DNA of 64,000 bases from Croceicoccus ponticola (GTDB lineage Bacteria; Pseudomonadota; Alphaproteobacteria; Sphingomonadales; Sphingomonadaceae): the NCBI RefSeq assembly GCF_004004515.1, contig NZ_RXOL01000001.1, positions 62,001-126,000 of the forward strand, given 5' to 3'. The first letter of the stretch is position 1. The number at the start of each line of letters is the position of its first letter. This document shows, piece after piece, positions 10,041 to 19,264 of the stretch. The position numbers and the translations under genes were made by a program. Under the pieces are notes generated by a model. The model did not search any database and was not told the DNA's origin. It saw only the letters and a program-made list of their open reading frames with translations.

Positions 10041-10376
10041 ATGGCCGATATGAAACCGACCCCGACACTGGCACGACTGGCTGCCACGATCGAAGCTCGC
10101 AAGGGCGGCAACCCGAACGACAGCTATGTCGCCAAGCTGTTCGATCGCGGTCCCGACTATGTCGCACGCAAGTTGGGGGAGGAGGCGGTCGAAGCCGTCG
10201 TTGCCGCGCTGGCCGGATCGGACGATGAACTGATCGGCGAAGCGGCGGACGTCATCTTTCACCTTGCCGTGCTGCTTTCCGCCCGCGACCTGTCGATTGC
10301 CGACGCGCTGGCCGAACTCGATCGTCGCGACGGCGTGTCGGGCATCGCCGAAAAAGCATCAAGGACACCGGAATGA
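10041..10376 (+). CDS. hisE: Phosphoribosyl-ATP pyrophosphatase
   Basis: 111 residues, all-alpha NTP pyrophosphatase (MazG-like) fold. The family motif KLGEEAVEAVVAA followed by LIGEAADVIFHLAVLL supplies the Glu/Asp metal ligands. It hydrolyses PR-ATP to PR-AMP at histidine step 2. Its stop overlaps the ATG of the HIT gene by 4 bp (ATGA), so the two are translationally coupled. Its separation from hisBHAF by an antiporter and a peptidase is noteworthy. Confidence 0.95.
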   Translation: MADMKPTPTLARLAATIEARKGGNPNDSYVAKLFDRGPDYVARKLGEEAVEAVVAALAGSDDELIGEAADVIFHLAVLLSARDLSIADALAELDRRDGVSGIAEKASRTPE

Positions 10377-10768
10377 CCGCCGTCGATCCCAGGTCGCCTT
10401 ACGACGACGCCAATATCTTTGCGCGGATTCTGCGCGGCGAACTGCCTTGCACGAAAGTGTACGAGGATGAATGGGCTTACGCATTCCACGACATCGCCCC
10501 TGTCGCCGACATCCATGTGCTAGTCCTGCCCAAGGGCAAGTATGTGAGTTGGGACGATTTTTCGGTCAACGCACCGGCCGACGAAATCGCCGGGTTCGTC
10601 CGTGCGGTGGGGACGATCGCACGCGACATGGATCTGGTCGACGCGGGTTATCGCTTGATCAACAACGTGGGTCCGAACTCCGGCCAGATCGTGCCGCACC
10701 TGCACGTGCACCTGCTCGGCGGCCGAATGCTGGGCCCCATGTTGGACCGCAACTGGCGGGCCGGCTGA
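10373..10768 (+). CDS. HIT-family nucleotide hydrolase (HinT-like)
   Basis: 131 residues. Contains NIFARILRGELPCTKVYED and the histidine triad motif PHLHVHLLGG near residue 110. HinT-type proteins hydrolyse AMP-lysine-type phosphoramidates. The start overlaps the hisE stop, matching the frequent hisE-HIT pairing in alphaproteobacteria. Confidence 0.95.
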   Translation: MTAVDPRSPYDDANIFARILRGELPCTKVYEDEWAYAFHDIAPVADIHVLVLPKGKYVSWDDFSVNAPADEIAGFVRAVGTIARDMDLVDAGYRLINNVGPNSGQIVPHLHVHLLGGRMLGPMLDRNWRAG

Positions 10769-10850
10769 CACTCCACCCGATCGTCGATTTCGCCCGTAAA
10801 CTGAATTCGCGATGAAGCAGCCATCCACAGGTGAAAAATAACGCGCTTGT

Positions 10851-11347
10851 ATGGCGAATCGCGGCTTGGCTATGACGCCACCTGCAATGTCCCAACCGCT
10901 TCCCAGCCCGGTAACCGGATCGATCCGCGACGGCGTGCATTATTATGCCGTGCGTGTGTTCTATGAAGATACCGACCTGTCGGGCGTTGTGTACCATGCC
11001 AACTACCTTCGCTGGTTCGAACGGGGGCGATCCGATCTGCTGGATTTGATCGGAGTGGATCAGCGCGCGGCGGTGGAATCGGGAGAGGGCGCCTTTTCGG
11101 TTGCCGACTTGTCGATCCGCTATCGTGCGCCGGCGCGTCTGGGCGATACGGTCATGATCGAAACGCGTGTCGTGCGGCTGGGTCGTGCGTCGTGTCAGCT
11201 TGCGCAACGCGCCTTGCGCCATGATATGCTTCTTGCCGAGATGGACGTCCGTGTCGGCTTTGTGACTCCCGATGGCCGCCCGCGCCGCCAGCCCGATGCG
11301 TGGCTTGCGGCGTTCGAAGCCTTCGCTCCCATCAAGACCGGAAACTG

Positions 11348-11348
<1 letters not shown>
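10851..11348 (+). CDS. ybgC: YbgC-family acyl-CoA thioesterase of the Tol-Pal operon
   Basis: 165 residues, hot-dog fold. The motif FYEDTDLSGVVYHANYLRWFERGRS is the 4HBT active-site signature, with Asp as catalytic residue. Three in-frame starts are possible at 10851, 10872 and 10887; the conserved part begins after all of them. The gene ends with TGATG overlapping the tolQ start by one base, the classic head of the Tol-Pal operon. Confidence 0.93.
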
Positions 11349-12067
<719 letters not shown>

Positions 12068-12523
12068 GTGGGCGCAGGGCTAACCGGTTCGGGCGGCGGA
12101 CGCAGCAGGAGGCGAGGGCGGGGCGGTCGGGCGCCCATGGCTGAAATCAACGTCACGCCGATGGTCGACGTGATGCTGGTGCTGCTCATCATCTTCATGG
12201 TCGCAGCCCCATTGATGGTCGCGGGCGTGCCGGTCGATCTGCCGGACAGCCAGGCCGATGCACTGGATAATCAGGACCGGCAGGTCACGATCTCGCTGGA
12301 TGCGCAGGGCCTGATCTATATTGACGAAGACCGTGTGCCCGCAGGCGCGCTGGAAGAGCGGCTGGCCATGATTTCGCCCAGCGGAGAGACCGCGCCTCCG
12401 GTCGTCCTGCGCGCGGACAAGGCGCTCGATTATGGGCGGGTCGTGGCGGTCATGGGCACGCTCAACCGTGCCGGATTCCGCCAGATTTCGCTGGTCACCC
12501 ACGGTTCATCGGAAAGTCCATAG
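12068..12523 (+). CDS. tolR: Tol-Pal system protein TolR
   Basis: 151 residues with a GTG start immediately after the tolQ stop. A basic N-terminus (RSRRRGRGGRAPMAEINVTP) precedes a single membrane segment, MVDVMLVLLIIFMVAAPLM, with the essential Asp. A periplasmic ExbD/TolR domain follows. It partners TolQ in the proton-driven motor. Confidence 0.95.
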   Translation: MGAGLTGSGGGRSRRRGRGGRAPMAEINVTPMVDVMLVLLIIFMVAAPLMVAGVPVDLPDSQADALDNQDRQVTISLDAQGLIYIDEDRVPAGALEERLAMISPSGETAPPVVLRADKALDYGRVVAVMGTLNRAGFRQISLVTHGSSESP

Positions 12524-12526
12524 GCC

Positions 12527-13366
12527 TTGTCCCTAATGCGTGCAGCCGCGATCACTTCGGATGACAGTGCGACCGCCCGTTTCGGGCGCGAAGACCGGTT
12601 GGGCCTTGGCATTGCGATCGGATTGCATGTCCTGCTCCTTCTGGCGTTAGCCATCTGGGAAAAGGACGCGCCGACGATGTCCGAACCCGACAGGATCGCG
12701 GTAACGGTCTCCGACGAAATAGCGCTTGAATCCACATCACCCAACCCGAGCGCCGATCCAGCGCCGTCCGTAGGTGCGGAAATCGGCGAACCCGAGCCAC
12801 CTTCCCAAGCGCAGTTGCAGGTGCAGCCGACCCCGCGCGACGTCGTCGAGCCGCGCCCCGCGCTGGTGCCCGCGCCGGCGCAAAAGGCGATCCCCAGCCC
12901 GCCTCGCCCCGCACCGAAAGCTGCGACAAAACCTGCGCCCAAGGCGCAACCGACGAAGCAGGCCCCCTCACGCGGGAGCCGCATCGGCAACGATTTCCTC
13001 GCCGGCAGCGGCGGCAGCGGCAGCGATGCCGAACAGCCCGCGCAAAAGGCCGGACCGCTTACTGCCGCGTCGCTGTCCAGCGCGATCAGCCGTCAGCTAC
13101 GCCCGCACTGGACCGCGCCGCAGGGTGTTGACGCGGACAAGCTGGTGACTGTGCTGGCTTGGGAAATGAACCGCGACGGCAGCCTCAAGGGACGCCCGCG
13201 CGTCGTTTCGCAAAGCGGCGTCACCGAAGCCAATTCCGCACAGAAGGATCGCCACGCCGAACTCGCGATCCGTGCGGTGCAACTGGCCGCCCCGTTCGAG
13301 CTGCCCGACGATTATTACGACACGTGGAAGAGCGTGCGCGAATTCCGATTCGACCGGAGACTCTAA
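12527..13366 (+). CDS. tolA: Cell envelope integrity protein TolA (TonB-like C-terminus)
   Basis: 279 residues. The frame opens with TTG at 12527; an ATG at 12536 is an alternative start. One membrane anchor (LGLGIAIGLHVLLLLALAIW) is followed by a long Pro/Ala/Lys-rich spacer (about residues 60-155) that bridges the periplasm. The C-terminal ~100 residues hold the TonB/TolA fold, with LRPHWTAPQGVDADKLVTVL and a final YDTWKSVREFRFD. It sits between tolR and tolB with 3 bp and 2 bp gaps. Confidence 0.92.
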   Translation: MSLMRAAAITSDDSATARFGREDRLGLGIAIGLHVLLLLALAIWEKDAPTMSEPDRIAVTVSDEIALESTSPNPSADPAPSVGAEIGEPEPPSQAQLQVQPTPRDVVEPRPALVPAPAQKAIPSPPRPAPKAATKPAPKAQPTKQAPSRGSRIGNDFLAGSGGSGSDAEQPAQKAGPLTAASLSSAISRQLRPHWTAPQGVDADKLVTVLAWEMNRDGSLKGRPRVVSQSGVTEANSAQKDRHAELAIRAVQLAAPFELPDDYYDTWKSVREFRFDRRL

Positions 13367-13368
13367 GC

Positions 13369-14709
13369 ATGAAGACGACAACCCTCATTGCCGCCGCCCT
13401 CGTCGCGCTATCCGCGCCCGCTGCTTTCGCGCAGGACGGCGGGCTTGTCGGTTCGGTCTCGGACGAAAGCGAATGGCAGGATCTTGGCATCGCGATACCA
13501 GCTTTCCCGGCGCAGCAGGACGTGGCCACCGCCGCCGCGCCCAAGACGACCGGCGCGCTGGGCGTCGAGCTCGCACGGATCATCACCGCCGATCTGAAGA
13601 ACAACGGCTTGTTCAAGCCAGTCGGTCCCGATGCCTTGCCGCGCATATCGTTCGGCGAAGCGACGAACCCGCAGTTCCCCCGCTGGCAGTCGATGGGCAG
13701 CGAGATGCTGGTCCACGGCTTCGTGAAAGCGGCGGCAAACGAGCAGCTCACCGTGGGCTGCTATCTTTACGACGTGCAGCTGCAAACCGAACTTGTCCGC
13801 GAGGGATACGTCGTCAGCCCGGCCGACTGGCGCCGCGCCGCGCATAAATGCGCCGACCTCGTCTATTCGCGCCTTTCGGGCGAAGATCCGTTCTTCGATT
13901 CCAAGATTGCCTACATTGCCGAAAGCGGGCCAAAGGGTAACCGCCGCAAGCGCCTTGCCATCATGGACAGCGACGGCGCGAACCACCGCTTCATCACCAG
14001 CGGGACCAGCACCGCGCTGACCCCGCGTTATTCGCCCGACTATTCGAAGATCGCCTATCTTTCGTACAGCGACGGCAATCCGCGCATCTATGTCTATGAC
14101 GTCAATTCAGGTCGGCAGCATCTGGTGGCCGATACCGGCAGCACGACATTCGCCCCGCGCTGGTCCCCTGACGGCAAGTGGATCCTTTATTCCATGGCCA
14201 TCGGCGGCAACACCGACATCTATCGCGTGTCGAGCGCGGGCGGCGGACGCCCGGTGAAACTGACCAGCAGCCCCGGCATCGACATCGGCGGTTCCTATTC
14301 GCCCGACGGGTCGAAGATCGTGTTCGAAAGCGACCGTTCCGGCAGCCAGCAGATTTACGTGATGGACGCCGACGGCGGCAATCAGAAGCGCGTCAGTTTC
14401 TTTGGCGGCCGTGCGGCTACTCCGGAATGGAGCCCGCGTGGCGACCAGATCGCATTCACCCACATCGCGGGCAATTTCCGGATCGCCACGATGACCCCGG
14501 GCGGCGGCAACCTGCGTAACCTTACCGATGCATGGCAGGACGAAGCTCCGACATGGAGTCCCAATGGCCGCATCATCCAGTTCTTCCGGACCGAACGTAA
14601 CTCTGGCGAAACCAGCCTGTGGCAGGTCGATCTCACGGGACGTCACTTGCGCAAGCTCGACACCCCGGAAAACGCGTCCGATCCGTCATGGGGACCGGTT
14701 CGCCCCTAA
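13369..14709 (+). CDS. tolB: Tol-Pal system periplasmic beta-propeller TolB
   Basis: 446 residues from the ATG at 13369. A cleavable signal peptide ends at APAAFAQ, followed by the N-terminal TolB domain and six WD/PD40-like repeats, recognisable as repeated W-S-P-D-G-x and Y-S-P-D-x-S-K-I motifs (for example [39 protein letters not shown]). It binds Pal and TolA in the periplasm. Confidence 0.96.
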   Translation: MKTTTLIAAALVALSAPAAFAQDGGLVGSVSDESEWQDLGIAIPAFPAQQDVATAAAPKTTGALGVELARIITADLKNNGLFKPVGPDALPRISFGEATNPQFPRWQSMGSEMLVHGFVKAAANEQLTVGCYLYDVQLQTELVREGYVVSPADWRRAAHKCADLVYSRLSGEDPFFDSKIAYIAESGPKGNRRKRLAIMDSDGANHRFITSGTSTALTPRYSPDYSKIAYLSYSDGNPRIYVYDVNSGRQHLVADTGSTTFAPRWSPDGKWILYSMAIGGNTDIYRVSSAGGGRPVKLTSSPGIDIGGSYSPDGSKIVFESDRSGSQQIYVMDADGGNQKRVSFFGGRAATPEWSPRGDQIAFTHIAGNFRIATMTPGGGNLRNLTDAWQDEAPTWSPNGRIIQFFRTERNSGETSLWQVDLTGRHLRKLDTPENASDPSWGPVRP

Positions 14710-14820
14710 GTGCGTTAGTAACAAAGACCCTCAGTGCGGGCGGGACGGGTCGCAACGTTCGCCATGCTGAAAGCAAACGCCGGGACGTACCCGGCGCCAC
14801 ATACAAAGGAGTTTGCCCCC

Positions 14821-15342
14821 ATGTCCATTTTGCGTAATCGCACGATCGCGCCGATCATCCTGATTGCGGCCGGTTCGCTCGCCCTTGGCGCCTGCAAGAC
14901 CACGCCGAAGGAGCTTCCGCCCGAACCGACGCAGACGCCGGCACCGACCGGTGGCATGGATACTGTCAACGGTATCGTTCCGGGCAGTCAGGCCGATTTC
15001 CTTGCCAAGGTATCGTCGGACACCGTGTATTTCGACACCGACGAATCGAACATCGACAGCGCCGATATGGCGACCCTGCAAAGCCAGGCCCAATGGCTGA
15101 TGCAGTTCACGAACAAGCGCATTACGATCGAAGGTCACTGTGACGAACGCGGCACCCGCGAATACAACCTTGCGCTGGGTGAACGCCGCGCCAACGCCGC
15201 CAAGAACTACCTCGTGGGTCTGGGCATCGATGCAAGCCGGATTTCGACCCTGAGCTATGGCAAGGAGCGCCCGAAGGCGATGGGTTCGAACGAGGGTGCA
15301 TGGGCGCAGAACCGCCGCGCCGTGACCGTCACTGTCCAGTAA
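14821..15342 (+). CDS. pal: Peptidoglycan-associated lipoprotein Pal
   Basis: 173 residues. The start follows an AAGGAG ribosome site. The signal peptide has the lipobox LGAC. The C-terminal OmpA-like domain has the peptidoglycan-binding signature ITIEGHCDERGTREYNLALG and RRANAAKNYL. Anchors the outer membrane to the wall and closes the Tol-Pal operon. Confidence 0.97.
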   Translation: MSILRNRTIAPIILIAAGSLALGACKTTPKELPPEPTQTPAPTGGMDTVNGIVPGSQADFLAKVSSDTVYFDTDESNIDSADMATLQSQAQWLMQFTNKRITIEGHCDERGTREYNLALGERRANAAKNYLVGLGIDASRISTLSYGKERPKAMGSNEGAWAQNRRAVTVTVQ

Positions 15343-15355
15343 GCCGGATATCGCA

Positions 15356-15369
15356 TGCCCGGGCATGAT
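15356..15369. repeat. 14-bp perfect palindrome after pal
   Basis: CATGCCCGGGCATG lies 14 bp past the pal stop codon. There is no T-tract, so it could be an mRNA-end hairpin of the Tol-Pal transcript or a protein-binding site. Function unknown. Confidence 0.4.
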
Positions 15370-15523
15370 CCGGGTGGCAATCCAATGGGATGCCGGGCCT
15401 GACAAGCGCAGGGCCGGCATTTCGTTTGGGGATGCGTTGTCGGCCATAAACCGTTCCGCATCTGTCGTATCCGGTTCAACGGGCCGTTCCATCCGGCCAT
15501 AAAATACTTTAGGCGCATTCTTC

Positions 15524-16066
15524 ATGGCCCGATCCAAACGTTCCATAGACTGGGGGTTTCCCCGCTGGCGCGGCTACGAAGCCGGTCGCGAGGCGCAAAG
15601 CATGCGTCTTTGCGATCGCGCAGGTTGTGACGAACCGGGCGTCTGTCCCGCTCCGAAAAGCCCCAACAGCCCCGAACGTTGGTATTTCTGCCAGCAGCAT
15701 GCGGGTGAATACAACCGGGGCTGGGATTACTTTGCGGGGTTGAGCGCAGAAGAAGCCGCCGCCCGTGCATCCGACGAACAACGTGATAACGCGGGTTATC
15801 GCGAAAGCGTTCATTACGGCTGGGCCGGATCGGGCGACGGATCGCGCAGCCGCGATGAAATGAACGCTCTCGACGTATTGGGCCTTGATCCCGACGTTGA
15901 ATTCGAAGCGGTGAAAAAAGCGTGGCGCGCCAAGGCAAAGGAAGTGCACCCGGATGTAAAGCCCGGCGACGCTCAGGCCGCGGCTGAATTCCACAAGCTT
16001 CAACTGGCGTACGAAGTCCTGCGCGCGGCGGAAGACCGCCGCCAATGGGCCGGCCCGCAAGCCTGA
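15524..16066 (+). CDS. J-domain (DnaJ-like) protein
   Basis: 180 residues. The N-terminal half contains a Cys-containing region (RLCDRAGCDEPGVCPAP...WYFCQQH) that may bind zinc. The C-terminal ~65 residues are a J domain (NALDVLGLDPDVEFEAVKKA) with the HPD signature in KEVHPDVKPGD. Likely a co-chaperone that stimulates DnaK; the partner substrate is unknown. It converges with the next minus-strand gene, 1 bp apart. Confidence 0.88.
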   Translation: MARSKRSIDWGFPRWRGYEAGREAQSMRLCDRAGCDEPGVCPAPKSPNSPERWYFCQQHAGEYNRGWDYFAGLSAEEAAARASDEQRDNAGYRESVHYGWAGSGDGSRSRDEMNALDVLGLDPDVEFEAVKKAWRAKAKEVHPDVKPGDAQAAAEFHKLQLAYEVLRAAEDRRQWAGPQA

Positions 16067-16067
16067 T

Positions 16068-16727
16068 TCAGCGTTCGGGCCAGACCGGCGGAGGCGGGCC
16101 GAGTTCCTCGATGTCCCAAATGTGCGCGATCACCAGCAGCCGATCGTATATCGGGTTGGGAAACGGGGGAGTCGGTGGCAGCGGTAGGCCCGACGCAGGA
16201 TCGTCATGCATCGTTGCCCTGCTCAGCGCTTTTTTGGCGGCCGCCTGTGCCGCATCGCCTTTCCCGAGATCGTGATTGATGAAGGCCAGGCCGACTTGCC
16301 CGGCAAAGGCAAGATCGGGCACCCTTGGTCCCAAAAAGGCCAGCGCTTCGTCATAGCGGTCGCGCTGCCGGTGCATCCCGACCAGAGCGGCATAGTCCCA
16401 CCGCGCCGAAGTGACGAGGTTGGGCATGGCATCGCGCTCGTGCGTCGCGGCATGAGCGAGGTCGTCCAAGGTCGCACCGATGTCGCCGCGGGCCGCGCGC
16501 GCCGTTGCCCGGGCATTGAGCGCGCGAGCCGATTCGAAGCCGTCGACATCGGCGGCCAATGCCCGGTCGAACAGCGCCTCTGCGTCGTCGGGGTGCTCTT
16601 GCGCGATCGCGGCGGCCTTCATCCATAAATAGTACGGCTTCTGGAACCGGGCGCGCCCGATCTTCTTTTCGAACACGTCACGCGCCTCCTGATCCCAAGA
16701 GGAGCTGCGGTACCAATCGTCGCTCAT
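16068..16727 (-). CDS. Helical-repeat (TPR-like) hypothetical protein
   Basis: 219 residues starting MSDDWYRSSSWDQEARD. Alternating amphipathic helices rich in Ala, Asp and Arg (DDAEALFDRALAADVDGFESARALNARATARAA and similar) suggest TPR-like repeats. The ATG overlaps the stop of the upstream alpha/beta hydrolase by 4 bp (ATGA), so this start is preferred over a longer reading frame. No enzymatic motif is seen. Confidence 0.75.
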   Translation of the reverse strand: MSDDWYRSSSWDQEARDVFEKKIGRARFQKPYYLWMKAAAIAQEHPDDAEALFDRALAADVDGFESARALNARATARAARGDIGATLDDLAHAATHERDAMPNLVTSARWDYAALVGMHRQRDRYDEALAFLGPRVPDLAFAGQVGLAFINHDLGKGDAAQAAAKKALSRATMHDDPASGLPLPPTPPFPNPIYDRLLVIAHIWDIEELGPPPPVWPER

Positions 16728-17491
16728 CTCCCCGACTGTGCCTGCCGCTCGATCCACTCCTCCACCACCGCCGCGAAAAGCGGTGGGCATGTTTCGGGCA
16801 GGAAGTGATCGGCACCGGTGATGACGTCGAGTTCTCCCTGCGGCAGTGCGCTCGCCAGGGCGCGGCTGGGAATGGCGAAAGCGGGACGCGTGTCGGCGCC
16901 CATGGCCACCAGCACGGGCGTCTCGATCTTGGCGAGCAGGTCCGGTCCGATCTTGCTTGGCGGTTCGCCAGCTCCCATCAGCAGCGGCATCATCCGATGG
17001 TTGGCAAGGTACATCGCCTGTCGCGATGGCGCGAGCGCGGTAAAGGCGGATCCGACGAGCTGGCGGACTGCCGCCTGTGTCCCGTCCTTTGCCAGTACCG
17101 CGCCCACCGCGCCGAACACGCTGCCCGCGTCCTTGTTAAAGGCTTCGCGTTCGGCGTCGTCGATCACGTACTGGCCCAGTGCCGCCTCGTACAGCAGTGC
17201 GGAAGCAAACAGCGCCGGCGCATCGAGCAGAGCCTGAAGGACCACATGGACCGAATAGGACCAGCCAACGACGTGCACGTCGCCCCCCATCAACGCCGCC
17301 ATTTCGCAGACCTCGCGGGCATGGAGCAGCGTTCCGAACCCGCCGCCGTCATCGGGCCAGGCCTCCTCGCCGAAATAGGTGAGGGTGATCGCTTCGGCCT
17401 GCCAGTCGGCGGGCAAGGCAGCAATCACCGGCTGCCAAAGGCGAGCGTCGGCCGCTGCGCCATGCACGAACAGGATGCGGGGTACCATCAT
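16724..17491 (-). CDS. Alpha/beta hydrolase
   Basis: 255 residues. The oxyanion region ILFVHGAAADARLW is near the N-terminus, the nucleophile elbow G-W-S-Y-S has Ser78, an Asp sits in MGADTRPAF and the His is in GADHFLPETCP. That completes a typical catalytic triad. The substrate is unknown. Cotranslated with the downstream repeat protein (4-bp overlap). Confidence 0.9.
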   Translation of the reverse strand: MMVPRILFVHGAAADARLWQPVIAALPADWQAEAITLTYFGEEAWPDDGGGFGTLLHAREVCEMAALMGGDVHVVGWSYSVHVVLQALLDAPALFASALLYEAALGQYVIDDAEREAFNKDAGSVFGAVGAVLAKDGTQAAVRQLVGSAFTALAPSRQAMYLANHRMMPLLMGAGEPPSKIGPDLLAKIETPVLVAMGADTRPAFAIPSRALASALPQGELDVITGADHFLPETCPPLFAAVVEEWIERQAQSGR

Positions 17492-17834
17492 CCAGGTTTC
17501 GTATCAAACGCGACCAGTTCTGCCAATCGCCAGCTCTCGGCCCGTCCACCGCGCTGGACCTTGGCAACGCGGCGCAAAATGGCCAGACATACCCGGAACG
17601 AAAGGCTCCCGATGCAAGCGATGATCCCCGACGTGATACTGAGAACTCGCCTGCGCGAAGAAAAGACCATCGCGGCCGTCTCGCGTCCCGGTGCATTTGC
17701 ACCCACGTGCCCGAATGAACAGTGCCCCGGATTTGAACGGATTGGCAGCCGTCGGCGCGGACGGGGTTTCCGCACCCGGAAGCCTCAGGACGCGCTAAAG
17801 TCGCACGCGTCGTGAAGTTTCCTCGATAAGCGTC
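17492..17834. other. 343-bp stretch with no confident gene
   Basis: A minus-strand frame of 95 codons (17488-17775) ends with a TGA overlapping the hydrolase ATG, which could reflect a coupled upstream gene. However, its sequence resembles no family, its start is uncertain, and a plus-strand frame overlaps it. I cannot decide, so I do not call a gene. The plus-strand end of the stretch must contain the promoter of the 2H phosphoesterase gene. Confidence 0.4.
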
Positions 17835-18362
17835 ATGCCCAGTACGCGCCCGATCATCGTCACGGCAAGCCTGCCACCGGACCTGTTCGCCATGGCGAAC
17901 AGGTTGCGGCAGGCGCATTTCCCGCCGGACCGCAATTTCCTCGCTGCGCACCTCACTCTTTTTCATGCGATCCCGCCATCGTGTGAAAGTGAGTTGCGGC
18001 GGTTGCTCGCCGATATCGCGGGGCAGGAACCGCCACCGCCAGCGCGACTGAGCGGGATCATGTCGCTGGGAAGGGGAACAGCGCTGGCCATCGAGAGCGC
18101 CGACCTGTTTGGAATTCGCGCCAGAATCGCAGGGCATTTTGTCGGGAACCTCACCGCTCAGGACGATCATCGTCCCCGGCTCCACGTCACCGTGCAGAAC
18201 AAGGTTTCGTCCGCCGAAGCTCGTGCCTTGCAGGCCAGGCTCGCCGACGACATTCTGCCGCGCGACTTCGCTTTTCCGGCACTTGAGATGCATTTCTACG
18301 ACGGTGGCCCGTGGGAATTCGCCGGTCGCTGGCCATTTCGCAAACTTGCGCGACGCAGGTAG
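17835..18362 (+). CDS. 2H phosphoesterase, 2'-5' RNA ligase-like
   Basis: 175 residues with two HxTx-type motifs, AHLTLFH (about residue 40) and LHVTVQN (about residue 117). These are the paired catalytic histidine motifs of the LigT/2H phosphoesterase superfamily, which cleaves or joins 2',3'-cyclic phosphate or 2'-5' linkages in RNA. It is the last core gene before the tRNA. Confidence 0.87.
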   Translation: MPSTRPIIVTASLPPDLFAMANRLRQAHFPPDRNFLAAHLTLFHAIPPSCESELRRLLADIAGQEPPPPARLSGIMSLGRGTALAIESADLFGIRARIAGHFVGNLTAQDDHRPRLHVTVQNKVSSAEARALQARLADDILPRDFAFPALEMHFYDGGPWEFAGRWPFRKLARRR

Positions 18363-18434
18363 TTGACCGCGCCCCGCCACCCGCCTAATAGGCGCGCCTG
18401 CCGGGCACTGAGGTGCCTTGTGCGATGCCCTTGG

Positions 18435-18511
18435 GGCGGAGTAGCTCAGCTGGTTAGAGCAGCGGAATCATAATCCGCGTGTCGGGGGTTCGAGTCCCTC
18501 CTCCGCTACCA
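18435..18511 (+). tRNA. tRNA-Met (anticodon CAU), encoded CCA
   Basis: A 77-nt cloverleaf can be drawn: acceptor arms 18435-18441 and 18501-18507 with one G.U pair, D arm with AGCTCAGCTGGTTAGAGC, anticodon stem GCGGA/TCCGC around the loop ATCATAA (anticodon CAT), T loop TTCGAGT and an encoded CCA. The CAT anticodon could also mean lysidine-modified tRNA-Ile, but the overall sequence resembles elongator tRNA-Met of alphaproteobacteria. The 3' half is the integration target of the islands downstream. Confidence 0.95.
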
Positions 18512-18517
18512 TTTTTC
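18464..18517 (+). repeat. Attachment site 1 (left end, inside the tRNA)
   Basis: This 54-bp segment, from the anticodon stem to a few bases past CCA, recurs at 38627-38680 (one mismatch), 50199-50252 (no mismatch seen) and 63365-63415 (a few changes), with decayed copies at 40823, 54187 and 55477. Tyrosine integrases commonly use tRNA 3' halves in this way. Confidence 0.92.
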
Positions 18518-18641
18518 AAACTATATGGATCTCAGAAAACGACTAACGCCCGCTGGCAATTCGTTGAAGTGCGAAAAATTGCTCTCCCACGTCAGGGCTC
18601 GCAGATACCTCGAAAGTCGGCAGCAAATGCGGCCCATGCCG

Positions 18642-18875
18642 GCCGTGGTTTCCCTACCGATTTGCCCATGGTAGGACGAGCGACCGGGAATGGACGTTGA
18701 TCGGAACGCCGTGGTTTCCCTACCGATTTGCCCATGGTAGGACGACGCCCGCCACGCACTCTCACAGACAGGAGCCGTGGTTTCCCTACCGATTTGCCCA
18801 TGGTAGGACTGCGTCCAGTAGCGTCCTGTAGCGGCCTGTGCCGTGGTTTCCCTACCGATTTGCCCATGGTAGGAC
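18642..18875 (+). CRISPR. Type II-C CRISPR array, 4 identical 36-bp repeats and 3 spacers of 30 bp
   Basis: Repeats occupy 18642-18677, 18708-18743, 18774-18809 and 18840-18875; spacers are 18678-18707, 18744-18773 and 18810-18839. All four repeats are identical, with no degenerate terminal copy. The first 24-28 bases of the plus-strand repeat are complementary to the anti-repeat at 23348-23375, so crRNA should be read on the plus strand, towards cas2. The 130 bp between the tRNA and the first repeat would then be the leader. Each repeat has an internal hairpin (CCTACC with GGTAGG). I cannot identify spacer targets without a search. Confidence 0.96.
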
Positions 18876-18901
18876 TGCTCGACGGTAACGGGTTGGAACT
18901 G

Positions 18902-18938
18902 CTGTGATTTTCGCGGAAATATTCCGCTGAAATCACAG
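18902..18938. repeat. 17-bp inverted repeat overlapping the cas2 stop, between array and cas genes
   Basis: Arms 18902-18918 and 18922-18938 pair with two mismatches around a 3-nt loop. The hairpin overlaps the last codons of cas2. It could end the cas mRNA or the convergent crRNA precursor; no strong U-tract follows on either strand. Confidence 0.55.
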
Positions 18939-19262
18939 CAGAACCATCTGGGAGGGCCCGACTTGTTCAGTTTTTGGCGCGGTCCCTAGCATCAATTCCA
19001 TTCTGCCATACTGCTTGTCCGTAACCTGGAGCGTCCTCACGCTGCCTTCCTTGGGCAGGCTGCTTCGCACCCGGCGGATATGCTTATCCACAGCATCTTG
19101 CCCCCGGCAGACCCTCGCGTAAACCGAAAGTTGCAGCATCATATAGCCATCCTTCTTGAGGAACTGGCGAAATTGGCTGGCTCGCCGTCTCTGCGGTTTT
19201 GTTTTCACCGGCAGGTCGAAGAATACCATCAACCACATGAAGCGTACCTCGTCGGCCTCCAT
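18933..19262 (-). CDS. cas2: CRISPR-associated protein Cas2
   Basis: 109 residues. The ferredoxin-like core shows WLMVFFDLPVKTKPQRR (catalytic-type Asp in FFDLP), then FLKKDGYMMLQLSVYARVC, typical of type II Cas2. It forms the spacer integration complex with Cas1. Its start is 3 bp past the cas1 stop. The C-terminus runs into the inverted repeat next to the array. Confidence 0.95.
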   Translation of the reverse strand: MEADEVRFMWLMVFFDLPVKTKPQRRRASQFRQFLKKDGYMMLQLSVYARVCRGQDAVDKHIRRVRSSLPKEGSVRTLQVTDKQYGRMELMLGTAPKTEQVGPSQMVLL

Positions 19263-19264
19263 GC

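Noticed and set aside
8307-10262. 651-codon antisense frame opposite the CPA2 antiporter
   Set aside because: Very high Arg/Gln/Asp content and no family motif; a shadow of the antiporter coding frame.
16559-17815. 418-codon plus-strand frame opposite the hydrolase and repeat protein
   Set aside because: Antisense to two genes with clear motifs; composition rich in Arg and Gly, no family.
18678-18839. Spacer self-targeting inside the window
   Set aside because: By eye no spacer matches other parts of the window; a computed search would be decisive.
18592-18936. A minus-strand reading frame with repeated PTMGKSVGKPR units across the CRISPR array
   Set aside because: It is just the translation of the 36-bp repeats and 30-bp spacers (66 bp per unit, divisible by 3); no start signal or family.
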